From contig NZ_KK211190.1 of NCBI RefSeq assembly GCF_000620865.1, forward strand, positions 186,001-250,000: DNA of 64,000 nucleotides, given 5' to 3'. Position numbers and translations under genes: made by a program. Each line of letters starts with the position of its first letter. Within the stretch, counting starts at the first letter, position 1. Under the pieces are notes generated by a model. That model saw only the letters and a program-made list of their open reading frames with translations. It was not told the DNA's origin and made no database searches. Shown here one piece after another: positions 50,556-59,149 of the stretch. This stretch comes from Exiguobacterium sibiricum 7-3 (GTDB lineage Bacteria; Bacillota; Bacilli; Exiguobacteriales; Exiguobacteriaceae).

Positions 50556-52001
50556 GTGGAAAAACAACTGATGGATTTAATCGGTAGGATTAACGACTTG
50601 TTATGGTCGAGTGTCTTGATCATCTTGTTGGTCGGTTTAGGAATTTATTTTACGATTCGAATGGGATTTGTCCAGTTTCGGATGATTCCGGAAATGTTGC
50701 GACTGTTGTTCCAAGGAACGGATAAAGGGAAAGACGGTGTGTCACCGTTCCAAGCCTTCGCCATCAGCACAGCGGCACGTGTCGGAACCGGCAATATTGC
50801 CGGCGTCGCGACAGCCATTGCGCTCGGTGGACCAGGTGCGGTCTTTTGGATGTGGTTGATTGCCTTAATCGGTTCGGCTTCTGCATTCGTCGAGAGTACG
50901 CTCGCTCAGATTTATAAAGTGCGTGATGAAAAAGCATGGCGGGGTGGTCCGGCGTATTACATGGAAAAAGCGCTCGGACAGCGCTGGCTCGGAGTCGTGT
51001 TCAGTATCTTGATTACGATTTCGTTTGGCTTCGTCTTTAACTCAGTCCAGTCAAATACGATTTCATTATCGCTTCAAAGTCAGTACGGAGTGGATAAAAC
51101 ATGGATTACGGTTGGACTTGTCCTGTTGACGGCACTCGTCATCTTCGGCGGTGTCCGAAGCATTGCGACCGTATCAGCCTTCCTCGTCCCGATCATGGCA
51201 GGAGGATACATCTTGATTGCCCTCTACATCATGGTGACGAATCTAGAAGCGTTACCGAACGTCTTCGGTCTGATTTTCCAAGAAGGATTACTCGAATTTA
51301 AAACACTTGCCGGTGGAGCAATCGGGGCAGCGGTCTTAAACGGCATCCGTCGTGGTCTCTTCTCGAATGAAGCCGGTATGGGTTCAGCACCGAATGCTGC
51401 TGCAACGGCAGAAGTTTCCCATCCCGTCAAACAAGGTTTGATTCAATCGTTTGCGGTTTTTGTCGATACACTGCTCGTCTGTTCTTCGACAGCGATGATT
51501 GTGTTAGTCAGTGGTGTTGCGACCAAGGATGCGAGTGGAGTACCTGTCGCCGGAATCGATTTGGCGCAAGGGGCACTTGCTTCTCAGGTCGGTCCGTTGG
51601 CCACTGCATTTATGGCGCTCGCGATTTTCTTGTTTGCCTTCAGTTCGATTGTCGGAAATTATTATTACGGTGAATCCAATATCAGTTTCATCAACGATAA
51701 TAAAAAAATCATGATGGTGTATCGTATCATTGTCCTTGGCATGGTTGTGTTTGGTTCGCTCGTTCAAACGGCTGGACTTGTTTGGGCGCTCGCGGATATC
51801 TTCATGGGCTTGATGGCAATCGTCAATTTGTATGCGATTTTCCGATTATCGAAAGTTGCGAAGCTGGCACTTGATGATTATTTAGTACAACGTAAAGACG
51901 GTCAAGAACCCCGTTTCCATAAAGATTCGATTCCGAATCTTCCGGGAAAAGAATCGCTTGAAGCGTGGCAGGATGAAGATCAAAAAGAAAAGGCGATTTA
52001 A
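50556..52001 (+). CDS. Sodium:alanine/glycine symporter (AGCS family)
   Basis: A 481-residue transporter with about 11 membrane segments. TAARVGTGNIAGVATAIALGGPGAVFWMW is the family signature near residue 70, followed by AWRGGPAYYMEKALG and GIRRGLFSNEAGMGSAPNAAATAEVSHPVKQG. It imports alanine, glycine or a related amino acid with Na+. The start is GTG 50556 with AGGGGGAA about seven bases ahead. A large palindrome and a weak CodY-like box lie upstream. Alanine uptake would feed the Ald enzyme of this genome. Confidence 0.93.
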   Translation: MEKQLMDLIGRINDLLWSSVLIILLVGLGIYFTIRMGFVQFRMIPEMLRLLFQGTDKGKDGVSPFQAFAISTAARVGTGNIAGVATAIALGGPGAVFWMWLIALIGSASAFVESTLAQIYKVRDEKAWRGGPAYYMEKALGQRWLGVVFSILITISFGFVFNSVQSNTISLSLQSQYGVDKTWITVGLVLLTALVIFGGVRSIATVSAFLVPIMAGGYILIALYIMVTNLEALPNVFGLIFQEGLLEFKTLAGGAIGAAVLNGIRRGLFSNEAGMGSAPNAAATAEVSHPVKQGLIQSFAVFVDTLLVCSSTAMIVLVSGVATKDASGVPVAGIDLAQGALASQVGPLATAFMALAIFLFAFSSIVGNYYYGESNISFINDNKKIMMVYRIIVLGMVVFGSLVQTAGLVWALADIFMGLMAIVNLYAIFRLSKVAKLALDDYLVQRKDGQEPRFHKDSIPNLPGKESLEAWQDEDQKEKAI

Positions 52002-52007
52002 CGCGAG

Positions 52008-52036
52008 AAGGATCAGAGTCATCTGGTCCTTTTTTT
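52008..52036 (+). terminator. Terminator of the AGCS symporter gene
   Basis: AAGGATCAGA / TCTGGTCCTT stem (one mismatch) with loop GTCA, then seven T. Confidence 0.8.
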
Positions 52037-52118
52037 GTCTGGAGAGATTTTGATAATCGTTACTAAAGCGGTACAAAAATGGGAATACTAAAAAAAACGG
52101 TCGGAAAGGAGGGGGAGG

Positions 52119-52580
52119 ATGGAGAACGTACATTATGTTCGAGTCGCGGATGCCGTTTGGGATTCGTTTGGCGATGATCCACATATCATCATGGACTGGA
52201 TTTTATTCATCCATGAAACACAACCTGATCATGAACAGTTATTTGCACTCGAGGAGACGACATCACTTTATCAATTAATGAGTCAAATTGATATCTTCAT
52301 TGATCAGGAGACCCATTACAATCTGGGACGGGCAATCGTCGGTGAAGAGTTGATTGTCAATGAAGAGCATGCAGCGATCGTCGGTATCCTTCCCTTACCG
52401 CTTCTCATCATTTCGTCGGAGGTCATGCGGAACTTTGATCGACAAGCGCTTGAAGTCATTTATCAGGAAGCCGGCCGACAAGGTGAATTCGATGAGGTTT
52501 GGGAACAATTCGGGAATCTACGCGCCTATTTTCACCAGGCGGAAGAAGCGCAGGATACGATTCTCGTCTATTATGTATAA
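52119..52580 (+). CDS. Hypothetical acidic protein
   Basis: A 153-residue, strongly acidic soluble protein I do not recognise. No signal peptide, membrane segment or cysteine. It alternates helices and strands (VADAVWDSFGDDPHIIMDWILFIHETQPDHEQLFALEETTSLYQLM) and its end (ALEVIYQEAGRQGEFDEVWEQFGNLRAYFHQAEEAQDTILVYYV) looks helical. Ribosome site AAGGAGGGGGAGG before ATG 52119. Monocistronic between two terminators. Function not assigned. Confidence 0.7.
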   Translation: MENVHYVRVADAVWDSFGDDPHIIMDWILFIHETQPDHEQLFALEETTSLYQLMSQIDIFIDQETHYNLGRAIVGEELIVNEEHAAIVGILPLPLLIISSEVMRNFDRQALEVIYQEAGRQGEFDEVWEQFGNLRAYFHQAEEAQDTILVYYV

Positions 52581-52606
52581 GGATTTCCTTGTACAACTCC
52601 ATATAG

Positions 52607-52642
52607 AAAAAGAGAGGGGGATGTGACATCCGCCTCTCTTTC
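52607..52642. terminator. Bidirectional terminator
   Basis: AAAGAGAGG / CCTCTCTTT stem around GGGATGTGACATCCG. Between convergent genes. Confidence 0.75.
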
Positions 52643-52663
52643 CTGTATGTGTAAAGTCGATGC

Positions 52664-53476
52664 TTAAAAGTCGATTTCGTCTGGATCTGGTCCAAGACGA
52701 ACTTCCGTTGCCAAACGATCAATCTTTTCGAGATCATCGGCATCGAGTTGGAAATCAAAGACGTCAAAGTTTTCCGCAATCCGTTCAGGTGTGACCGATT
52801 TCGGAAGGGCAACGATGCCGTTATCCAGGTGCCAGCGTAAGACGACTTGTGAAGGGGACTTACCGTGTTTTTCGGCAATTTCCTTGAAGTCGTTGATTTC
52901 GAGGAATTTTCCTTGCATGAGTGGGCTCCACGCTTCAACTTGAATACCGTTGTCCTGCAAGTATTCATGCAGTTCATGTTGCGGAAGTTGCGGATGAAGT
53001 TCGACCTGATTGATCATAGGTGTCATTAATCCTTCTTCAGCAAGTGTATCAAGGTGATGTTCTTTAAAGTTCGATACACCGATTGCTTTAATCTTTCCGG
53101 CTTCGTAAAGCTCAACCATGGCTTTCCAGGCTTCGATATATCCTTCAACCGGCCAGTGGATCAGATAAAGATCAAGGTAGTCGGTCTCAAGACGTTCCAG
53201 TGACTCTGCGAAAGCTTCTTTAGTTCGTCCGGCACGAATATCATCGTTCCATACTTTAGACGTTAAGAAGAGATCTTCACGGTTCACGCCGCTTTCTTTA
53301 ATTCCTTTAGCAACACCACGTTCGTTTTTGTAAACGGCAGCCGTATCAATATGACGGTAACCGACACGAATGGCTTCTGCGACGGCAGCCGGTGCTTCCG
53401 TCTCTTCATCGACTTGCCAGACACCGAATCCGATTTGTGGAATTGTGACACCATTTGAAAGTTTTGCGTATTGCAT
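52664..53476 (-). CDS. Aldo/keto reductase (YvgN/DkgA-like)
   Basis: A 270-residue TIM-barrel NADPH-dependent reductase. The catalytic tetrad is in place: Asp44 and Tyr49 (HIDTAAVYKNE), Lys74 (TSKVW), His107 (LIHWPVE). LPKSVTPERIAENFDVFDFQL is the NADPH-binding end. YvgN-type members reduce methylglyoxal and other aldehydes and 2,5-diketogluconate relatives. The product probably detoxifies carbonyls in the cytoplasm. Ribosome site AGGAGGA before ATG 53476. Monocistronic. Confidence 0.95.
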   Translation of the reverse strand: MQYAKLSNGVTIPQIGFGVWQVDEETEAPAAVAEAIRVGYRHIDTAAVYKNERGVAKGIKESGVNREDLFLTSKVWNDDIRAGRTKEAFAESLERLETDYLDLYLIHWPVEGYIEAWKAMVELYEAGKIKAIGVSNFKEHHLDTLAEEGLMTPMINQVELHPQLPQHELHEYLQDNGIQVEAWSPLMQGKFLEINDFKEIAEKHGKSPSQVVLRWHLDNGIVALPKSVTPERIAENFDVFDFQLDADDLEKIDRLATEVRLGPDPDEIDF

Positions 53477-53580
53477 GTGTATACTCCTCCTTTAATGAAA
53501 CGAGAATATGGAATTGCTCGTTTAGTTTAGCATGAACAAGCAAGAACGTCCGTTTCAACGCTCAAGGGAGGAAAAAGCCG

Positions 53581-53606
53581 GTTAGAAAGCGAAAAGAGGA
53601 GGGTAA
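53581..53606 (+). promoter_or_regulatory. Possible SigB-type promoter of the 66-aa membrane protein
   Basis: GTTAGA (53581-53586), 14-bp spacer, GGGTAA (53601-53606), 30 bp before ATG 53636. It resembles GTTTAA-N12-15-GGGTAT but the upstream half is poor. Confidence 0.3.
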
Positions 53607-53635
53607 ATCCCTAGAGGAAAAGAGGTGTATTTTGT

Positions 53636-53836
53636 ATGAAACGAGCTGTTAAAAACGTACCAAAAGGTGTATGGGCCGGTATCGCGGCACTGTTGGGGGC
53701 GCAAGCGACATTCTTGTTCCTCGGTGCCCGGAAGACTGGGCGTAATCCGTGGGTTTGGGGAGGCGCTGGACTAATTCAGTTCCCGCTTCCGGCGATTGCG
53801 TATTTCATTCTCAACCGCCAAGACCAGAAAAAATAA
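53636..53836 (+). CDS. Small membrane protein (66 aa)
   Basis: Two membrane segments (VWAGIAALLGAQATFLFLGA and WGGAGLIQFPLPAIAYFILN) joined by a basic loop RKTGRNPW, with basic ends. AGAGGTG ribosome site. No recognised family; small two-helix proteins like this are common in Bacillales envelopes. Ends just before a strong terminator shared with the NhaC-family gene. Confidence 0.75.
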   Translation: MKRAVKNVPKGVWAGIAALLGAQATFLFLGARKTGRNPWVWGGAGLIQFPLPAIAYFILNRQDQKK

Positions 53837-53841
53837 GTCAA

Positions 53842-53881
53842 TACAAGACCCGTCGCAAAAGCGACGGGTCTTGTATTTTTT
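53842..53881. terminator. Bidirectional terminator
   Basis: CAAGACCCGTCGC / GCGACGGGTCTTG stem with loop AAAA, then TATTTTTTA. The T-run overlaps the stop region of the convergent NhaC-family gene. Confidence 0.9.
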
Positions 53882-55187
53882 ACGAAACATTTTTTTTACG
53901 CACATCAGCTGTTTTTCGACGCGGGAAGCCGAAGACGATGGCAAGAGATCCGCAAACGAAAAGCAGGAACGGATAAAACAGATAGGGAATCAGTTCCGGG
54001 GAAGCCGTTTTCGTTAATTCCGCTGCAATCAGCAACTGGGCTCCGTAAGGGATAATTCCTTGGATACCGCACGAGAAGATGTCGAGAATACTGGCGGATT
54101 TCTTCCGATCAATATCATACGTATCGGCGATTTCCGCAGCGAGTGGTCCGGCGACAAGAATCGAAATCGTATTGTTCGCTGTCGCGAGATTCGTTGCACT
54201 GACGAGTGCCGCCATACTGAATTCCGCACCGCGGCGTTGTGAGATTTTCCGCGTCAGCGTTTCTTTCAGGTAAGCAATCCCGCCGTTAAAGGTGATTAGG
54301 CTGACGAGTCCGCCCATTAATAACGTCAAAATCGAAATTTCTGCCATCCCCATCAATCCTTCAGACATCGACAGGACGAAGCCGCTTAAGCCGAAGCTTC
54401 CGTCAATCATACCGATGATTCCCGTCAAAACGGTTCCGCCGACTAAGACGAGGATGACGTTGACACCAAACAAGGCGAGGACGATGACAGACAGATACGG
54501 AATCAATTTATAAAACTCAAACGCTTTTGCTTCGACGACGTCTCCTGTACCTGAGACGAAAGCCAAGATGATGACCGTCAGGATTGCTGCCGGCAAGACG
54601 ATCATGAAGTTGGTTCGGAATTTATCGCGCATGTTGGTTTTTTGCGTCCGTACCGCTGCAATCGTTGTATCGGAAATGAACGACAAGTTATCGCCGAACA
54701 TTGCACCACCGACGACAGCTGCTGCGGCAATTGCGACATTGACACCGGTTGCTTCATGGATTCCGAGAGCAATCGGTGCAAGTGCTGCGATCGTACCGGT
54801 GGAAGTACCCATCGCCATCGAGATGAAGGCGGCGATGATGAACAGCCCGCTCATCAAGAGGGACGGGGGTAAAAATGTTAATGATGCATTGACGGTCGCT
54901 TCAATTGCGCCGATTGCATCTGCCGTTCCAGAAAAGGCACCGGCGAGTAGGAAGATAAAGACCATAATCATGATGTCCGGATTTCCGGCCCCCGTCGCAA
55001 TCCGTTCCACGGTTTGATTGATGCTGCCCTTTGTTGTGACCGCCGCAAAAATCAAGGCAATCAAAGCAGCAATCAGAATCGGGAATTTGTAAAAATCATT
55101 GTAAAAAATTCCGGCACCGATAAAAAGAACTAAAAAGACAAGCAACGGTAGAAGTGCCCATTTGTTCGGTGTAATCGTCTCGTTCAT
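53880..55187 (-). CDS. NhaC-family transporter under SAM riboswitch, probable methionine transporter (MetT type)
   Basis: A 435-residue protein with 11-12 membrane segments of the NhaC antiporter superfamily: AMGTSTGTIAALAPIALGIHEATG and GGAMFGDNLSFISDTTIAAVRTQ are the family signatures, repeated in FNGGIAYLKETLTRK and CGIQGIIPYGAQLLI. Annotation as Na+/H+ antiporter would be routine, but the S-box riboswitch in its leader shows control by S-adenosylmethionine. NhaC-type S-box transporters have been predicted as methionine transporters (MetT), which is my preferred call. Ribosome site AAAGGAG before ATG 55187. Single gene. Confidence 0.85.
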   Translation of the reverse strand: MNETITPNKWALLPLLVFLVLFIGAGIFYNDFYKFPILIAALIALIFAAVTTKGSINQTVERIATGAGNPDIMIMVFIFLLAGAFSGTADAIGAIEATVNASLTFLPPSLLMSGLFIIAAFISMAMGTSTGTIAALAPIALGIHEATGVNVAIAAAAVVGGAMFGDNLSFISDTTIAAVRTQKTNMRDKFRTNFMIVLPAAILTVIILAFVSGTGDVVEAKAFEFYKLIPYLSVIVLALFGVNVILVLVGGTVLTGIIGMIDGSFGLSGFVLSMSEGLMGMAEISILTLLMGGLVSLITFNGGIAYLKETLTRKISQRRGAEFSMAALVSATNLATANNTISILVAGPLAAEIADTYDIDRKKSASILDIFSCGIQGIIPYGAQLLIAAELTKTASPELIPYLFYPFLLFVCGSLAIVFGFPRRKTADVRKKNVS

Positions 55188-55205
55188 AAAATCACTCCTT
55201 TTCTA

Positions 55206-55371
55206 CGTGTACAAAAAAAGACTCCTTCGCAAGAAAGAAGGAGGTCTTTACTGAAAAAGACGCTCTTCTTATCTCTCAAGCCTCAGCTTGCTGGATTTGG
55301 CACAGTACGATTTAATCGTCCGCTGCCGAAACATCATCGGGCCAGTCCCTCCGTCTCTCGCGATAAAAAGA
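55206..55371 (-). ncRNA. SAM-I (S-box) riboswitch with terminator
   Basis: Minus strand. P1 pairs TCTTTTTATC (55371-55362) with GATAAGAAGA (55273-55264). Between them are the conserved GGAGGGACTGGCCC, GGCAGC and GTGCCAAATCC elements and GAGAGATAAG. A terminator with AAGACTCCTTC/GAAGGAGGTCTT stem and seven U follows at 55211-55250. SAM binding should favour termination, so the transporter is made when SAM is low. Confidence 0.95.
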
Positions 55372-55437
55372 AGTCATTTAATTGTCTGAAATACGTTTTC
55401 TACCGTAACGTATCTTTTAATGCATGTCAACACTACT

Positions 55438-56391
55438 TCACTGCAGTGCTTGTTTGAGTGTCGCCACATTTTCATTCATCAAGTCAAAATAGGAAGCCTT
55501 TTGCTGCTCTTTCGTGACGGACTCGAGGTTGTGAATCGTAATCGCTTCCGCTCCGATTTCCTGTTGGATGACACGGGCGACTTTCGGAGAAACCGTTTCT
55601 TCGAAAGCGATATACTTCAAGTCGTGTAACTTGGCTTCCTTGACGATCGCCGCCAGTTGCTTTTGCGAAGGCTCGTCCGACGGTGAGATACCGGCAATCG
55701 GTAATTGCGAGAAACCGTAGCGTTCTGCTAAATATCCGTAAGCCGCATGTGTGACGAGTAATTCTTTTTTCGATCCCTTATTAACGGCCTGTTGCAGGTT
55801 TTGATCAAGATCATCTGCCTGGGTATTGAAGGCGGTGAGATTTTTCTCGAACGCTGCTTTTTTATCAGGTACCTCTTTAGCGAGCGCCGTCGTAATCGAT
55901 TGCGCCATCACTTTGGCATTGTTCGGATCGAGCCAGACATGAGGGTCAAATTTGCCGTGATCATGTCCTTCTTCCGCATGTTCGCCGGTATGTCCTTCAT
56001 GCTCATGAAGCGTGGCATTCGCTTCCAGCAGGTCGATTCCTTTGCTGGTCTCGACGAAGCGGACATCGTTGCCTTTAAGACTGGCTTTGATTTTTTTCGA
56101 GTACGGCTCAAGCGTCGTCCCGGTTAAGAGGAACAGATCACCTTGTGCAATTTCCGTCAGTTGTTTAGACGTCGGTTCGTATGAATGCGGATCTGCCCCT
56201 GGAGGTACGATCATCTGGACGTCGATGTCCGTTCCGCCAATTTCCTTGGCGATGGCCGCAGTAGCGAACGTCGATGTATAGACGCGAAGCTTTTGATTGG
56301 TCGCACCTTGATCGGATTCGGAAGAACCGCAGGCGGCAAGGACAGCAGCACTGGCAAAGGCAACCGTGAAAGCAGAAATTAATTTTTTCAT
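55438..56391 (-). CDS. znuA: Zinc ABC transporter substrate-binding lipoprotein (ZnuA/AdcA)
   Basis: A 317-residue lipoprotein of cluster A-I. Lipobox LAAC with Cys21, then VYTSTFATAAIAKEIGG, metal ligand His in GADPHSYEPT, the zinc-type His-rich loop at about 135-152 (HEHEGHTGEHAEEGHDHG), HVWLDP, HAAYGYLA and an Asp/Glu ligand in FEETVSPKVA. It captures Zn2+ outside the membrane for an ABC importer. The permease and ATPase genes are not adjacent, so it must work with a transporter encoded elsewhere. A near-consensus Zur box lies in its promoter region. Confidence 0.93.
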   Translation of the reverse strand: MKKLISAFTVAFASAAVLAACGSSESDQGATNQKLRVYTSTFATAAIAKEIGGTDIDVQMIVPPGADPHSYEPTSKQLTEIAQGDLFLLTGTTLEPYSKKIKASLKGNDVRFVETSKGIDLLEANATLHEHEGHTGEHAEEGHDHGKFDPHVWLDPNNAKVMAQSITTALAKEVPDKKAAFEKNLTAFNTQADDLDQNLQQAVNKGSKKELLVTHAAYGYLAERYGFSQLPIAGISPSDEPSQKQLAAIVKEAKLHDLKYIAFEETVSPKVARVIQQEIGAEAITIHNLESVTKEQQKASYFDLMNENVATLKQALQ

Positions 56392-56416
56392 ATGAATAAA
56401 CCCTCCAAAAAATATT

Positions 56417-56437
56417 AAAACGTAATTATTCCGATTT
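56417..56437. promoter_or_regulatory. Zur box upstream of znuA
   Basis: On the minus strand AAATCGGAATAATTACGTTTT-like: 19 of 21 positions match the Bacillus Zur motif AAATCGTAATNATTACGATTT. About 25 bp before ATG 56391. Confidence 0.8.
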
Positions 56438-56567
56438 GAACCTTTTCACTATAACGAATCCAAAACGAAGCGTCAAGTACCAGTCGGGGAAGACGTTCGG
56501 CTTCTAAATAAATCGGGTAGAAGACTAATAAGATCAGAAATCAAGAGCAAGCTTTGGAGGTGATGAG

Positions 56568-57527
56568 GTGAAACGGGAAACTGCTTGGCTGATGGGAGGA
56601 GCGGCGATCTTGACGACGGCTGCTGCCGGGGCGAGTATCTGGAACAACTACGGTGCTTTATTGCGCTGGACGGAACCGGCCCTTCCGCTGTCGGAAGTCC
56701 AACTCGCGCCCCGGACGACTTTGTATAAAACCGTCAATGAACAAGAACTGAAGTTGGATTTATATTATCCGCCGGGTGATGGTCCCTTCCCGGTTGCGAT
56801 TTATGCGCATGGGGGAGCCTTCGTTAGAGGAAATCGGGATGATATCTTTTGCTTTACACCAATCGTGGAACGTTTCTTGGAACTCGGAATCGCAGTTTGC
56901 AGCATCGATTATCGGTTGTTTGAGGACGGTAGCTATTTTCCGGATAATCTGGAAGATGTTCGAGATGCGCTGTGTTTCTTAAATCAGGAAGCGGATGATT
57001 TACGGATTATGCGGGGACGAATGGTGTTGTGGGGAGACTCGGCCGGTGCCGCGTTAATGTTGACGACGGCACTTGCCCCGATGGAATTCATCGGCGAACA
57101 AACAGCCGAACGCCTCCCCTTGATCAGTGGTGTCATTGCCTTGTATCCTCCGACAAATTTTCTCCTGTTCAAGTTCATTCAAACGTGGATTGCCCACATC
57201 AAGTTTTATGGGGGAGGGCGGGAAGAATGGCGGGAACTCATGACACGTGTTTCACCGGTAACGCATCTGACAGCGGACTCACCGCCGATCATGTTATTGC
57301 ACGGAAAAAAAGACCCGATTGTCCCTTTTACACAAGCGCTACATTTTGTTGAAAAAGGAGCCGATGTCGGAGCCGATGTCCGGCTGTTTTCCTTCCCGAA
57401 CGGCACGCATTCACTGGCGAGCTTTGCTCAAACCGAAAATCCGTTGAAAATCGAACGGTTGCTGGAACGGATTGAAGCGTTCAGCTGTCAGGTCCTGGCT
57501 TTGCCACCCCGGGAGACCCTTCATTAA
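56568..57527 (+). CDS. Membrane-anchored alpha/beta hydrolase (esterase/lipase, BD-FAE type)
   Basis: A 319-residue hydrolase. N-terminal hydrophobic segment about 6-25 (AWLMGGAAILTTAAAGASIW) probably anchors it. The HGGAF oxyanion motif near residue 83, nucleophile Ser in GDSAGAALM near 157, Asp in GKKDPIVPF and His in NGTHSLASF complete the HSL-type triad. Substrate unknown; such enzymes act on acyl or feruloyl esters. GTG start at 56568 with GGAGG seven bases ahead. Confidence 0.87.
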   Translation: MKRETAWLMGGAAILTTAAAGASIWNNYGALLRWTEPALPLSEVQLAPRTTLYKTVNEQELKLDLYYPPGDGPFPVAIYAHGGAFVRGNRDDIFCFTPIVERFLELGIAVCSIDYRLFEDGSYFPDNLEDVRDALCFLNQEADDLRIMRGRMVLWGDSAGAALMLTTALAPMEFIGEQTAERLPLISGVIALYPPTNFLLFKFIQTWIAHIKFYGGGREEWRELMTRVSPVTHLTADSPPIMLLHGKKDPIVPFTQALHFVEKGADVGADVRLFSFPNGTHSLASFAQTENPLKIERLLERIEAFSCQVLALPPRETLH

Positions 57528-57578
57528 AAAAGAAAACATGATACAATCAGTGATATTTCTTTTGAAGGAGACAGTGAA

Positions 57579-58169
57579 ATGACAGAAATTTGTTTAGTGC
57601 GTCATGGTCAGACGGATTGGAATTTAAACGAGCGGATTCAAGGACGGGAGGACATCCCTCTTAATGAAACTGGGCGGTGGCAGGCTGGAATGAGCGCTGC
57701 TTACCTGGCAGAAGAAAAATGGGACGTCTTGATTTCGAGCCCCTTATCGCGGGCAGTCGAGACGGCAGAAATCATCGGACGTTCGATCGGACTGGATGTG
57801 ACGGAGACGGATGAACGGTTGGTTGAACGGGAATTTGGCGTTGCATCTGGACAGCCTGTCGCCGGAATCTACGAAGCCGTCCAAGCGAATGATACGGAGC
57901 GTGTACCGGGACTTGAAACCGAACAGGAAATCCAACATCGCGTGTTTTCGGCAATTGAAGAACTGACAGAAAAATATCGAGGACAACGCCTGTTGATCGT
58001 CTGTCATTCGCATACGATCAAAGCTGCATTATCCTCGATTGATGATAGTTTTAGTTACCGGACACCACTTAAGAATGCATGTGCGAACTATATTCGTTTC
58101 TCCGATCGGTATGAGATTGACCGGATCAATGTCGCGGATCATATCGTAGATTACACGAAACGTCCTTAA
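57579..58169 (+). CDS. Histidine phosphatase family protein (phosphoglycerate-mutase-like)
   Basis: A 196-residue enzyme. The phosphohistidine motif is RHG (Arg8-His9-Gly10) in CLVRHGQTDWN; the second Arg is in SPLSRAVETAEII; Glu in EREFGVASGQP; second His in VCHSHTIKAAL. It is the cofactor-independent phosphatase branch rather than a glycolytic mutase. Substrate unknown (sugar phosphates or nucleotides). Ribosome site GAAGGAG before ATG 57579. Overlaps the convergent YwpF-like gene by 4 bp. Confidence 0.92.
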   Translation: MTEICLVRHGQTDWNLNERIQGREDIPLNETGRWQAGMSAAYLAEEKWDVLISSPLSRAVETAEIIGRSIGLDVTETDERLVEREFGVASGQPVAGIYEAVQANDTERVPGLETEQEIQHRVFSAIEELTEKYRGQRLLIVCHSHTIKAALSSIDDSFSYRTPLKNACANYIRFSDRYEIDRINVADHIVDYTKRP

Positions 58170-58651
58170 GAAAGAGTCGGATTTTCGTGCAGGTACTGTT
58201 TAAATGTTTCTTTCGCGATACTCGTAATGTGGGCACCGCGTTTGGAGCGGCGGTCTTTGTATTCTTGAATCAAGGCTTCACCGGTGAAATGGTCTTCGAC
58301 GACTTCACGTAAGATGGATTCCGACAAGTCATTTTTCATCATGACCATCTTTCCTTTGAACAGATACGATACCCCTTCACTTAAGGGAGTCGATTCAAGT
58401 GGTGTCACAATCATGGCAGCCGGATCATTATCAGGTCGGGAAATCGTAATTTCAATCAAGGCACGTAAATTTTTAGCGAACAACTCGTCGATGATCGGTT
58501 GATCATTTTCGAGGACGACAATTTCAGCGACCCACTGTGCCGTCTGATCCGTGCTGACAGTCAGTCCATCTTTGATCGCAACGGGAATCGTTGTATCCCG
58601 ACCGGATTCATCCATTAGAATACGTAAGGTGCACAATTTAAAGGTTTTCAA
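58166..58651 (-). CDS. YwpF-like protein
   Basis: About 161 residues. MKTFKLCTLRIL at the start, followed by DGLTVSTDQTAQWVAEIVVL, matches the YwpF-like family of Bacillales as I recall it. The body is strand-rich, with no signal peptide. Start chosen at TTG 58651: AAGGAGG lies seven bases ahead, and the in-frame TTG 58678 has no site. Function unknown. Convergent with the histidine phosphatase gene, without a terminator between. Confidence 0.7.
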   Translation of the reverse strand: MKTFKLCTLRILMDESGRDTTIPVAIKDGLTVSTDQTAQWVAEIVVLENDQPIIDELFAKNLRALIEITISRPDNDPAAMIVTPLESTPLSEGVSYLFKGKMVMMKNDLSESILREVVEDHFTGEALIQEYKDRRSKRGAHITSIAKETFKQYLHENPTLS

Positions 58652-58793
58652 GAAAACGCCTCCTTGTTGAATGAACAACAGATTTTCTTCAGTATACCGT
58701 GACCGGGCAAACGGTGGGAAAGTTTTAGGGAGGATTTTTTAGTGAACTATGTTTAAATGGAGTTAGAAATTAGAAACAGGAGGACCGTTCATT

Positions 58794-59123
58794 ATGCCGC
58801 AAGCACTGATAGGAGTATTAGGAATCATTGGCATCATCTTACTTGCCCATTACATCATCTCGTATTGGCATGCTGAACCAACAGACCGTCCGACACTTGC
58901 TTATCGTATAGCGCTCCTGATTGCCTGTTTGCTTCTCGTCAGTGGAAGCGACCATTTAATCAGTATTTTTTATGCGGATTCCTTGGCAGAGTTCGGTCAA
59001 CGGATTACGTATATCGTTTTCATCGGAGGTGCGCTTGGTTTCGCTTGGTACTTTCGTCAACAAATGGAACAAGCGGCAATCCAAATGACAGTTACACCAG
59101 ATGAAACAGCCCACTTCAGCTGA
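58794..59123 (+). CDS. Small membrane protein (109 aa)
   Basis: Three membrane segments (ALIGVLGIIGIILLAHYIISYW, IALLIACLLLVSGSDHLISIFYA, ITYIVFIGGALGFAWYF) and a polar C-terminus. No family recognised. An ACAGGAGGA ribosome site precedes ATG 58794. Its 3' end overlaps the terminator hairpin shared with pncB. Confidence 0.75.
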   Translation: MPQALIGVLGIIGIILLAHYIISYWHAEPTDRPTLAYRIALLIACLLLVSGSDHLISIFYADSLAEFGQRITYIVFIGGALGFAWYFRQQMEQAAIQMTVTPDETAHFS

Positions 59124-59143
59124 AGTAGGCTGTTTTTATTTTC
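59101..59143. terminator. Bidirectional terminator
   Basis: AAACAGCC.ACTTCA / TGAAGT.GGCTGTTT stem and TTTATTTT, overlapping the end of the small membrane protein gene and following pncB. Confidence 0.85.
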
Positions 59144-59149
59144 AGGTAT

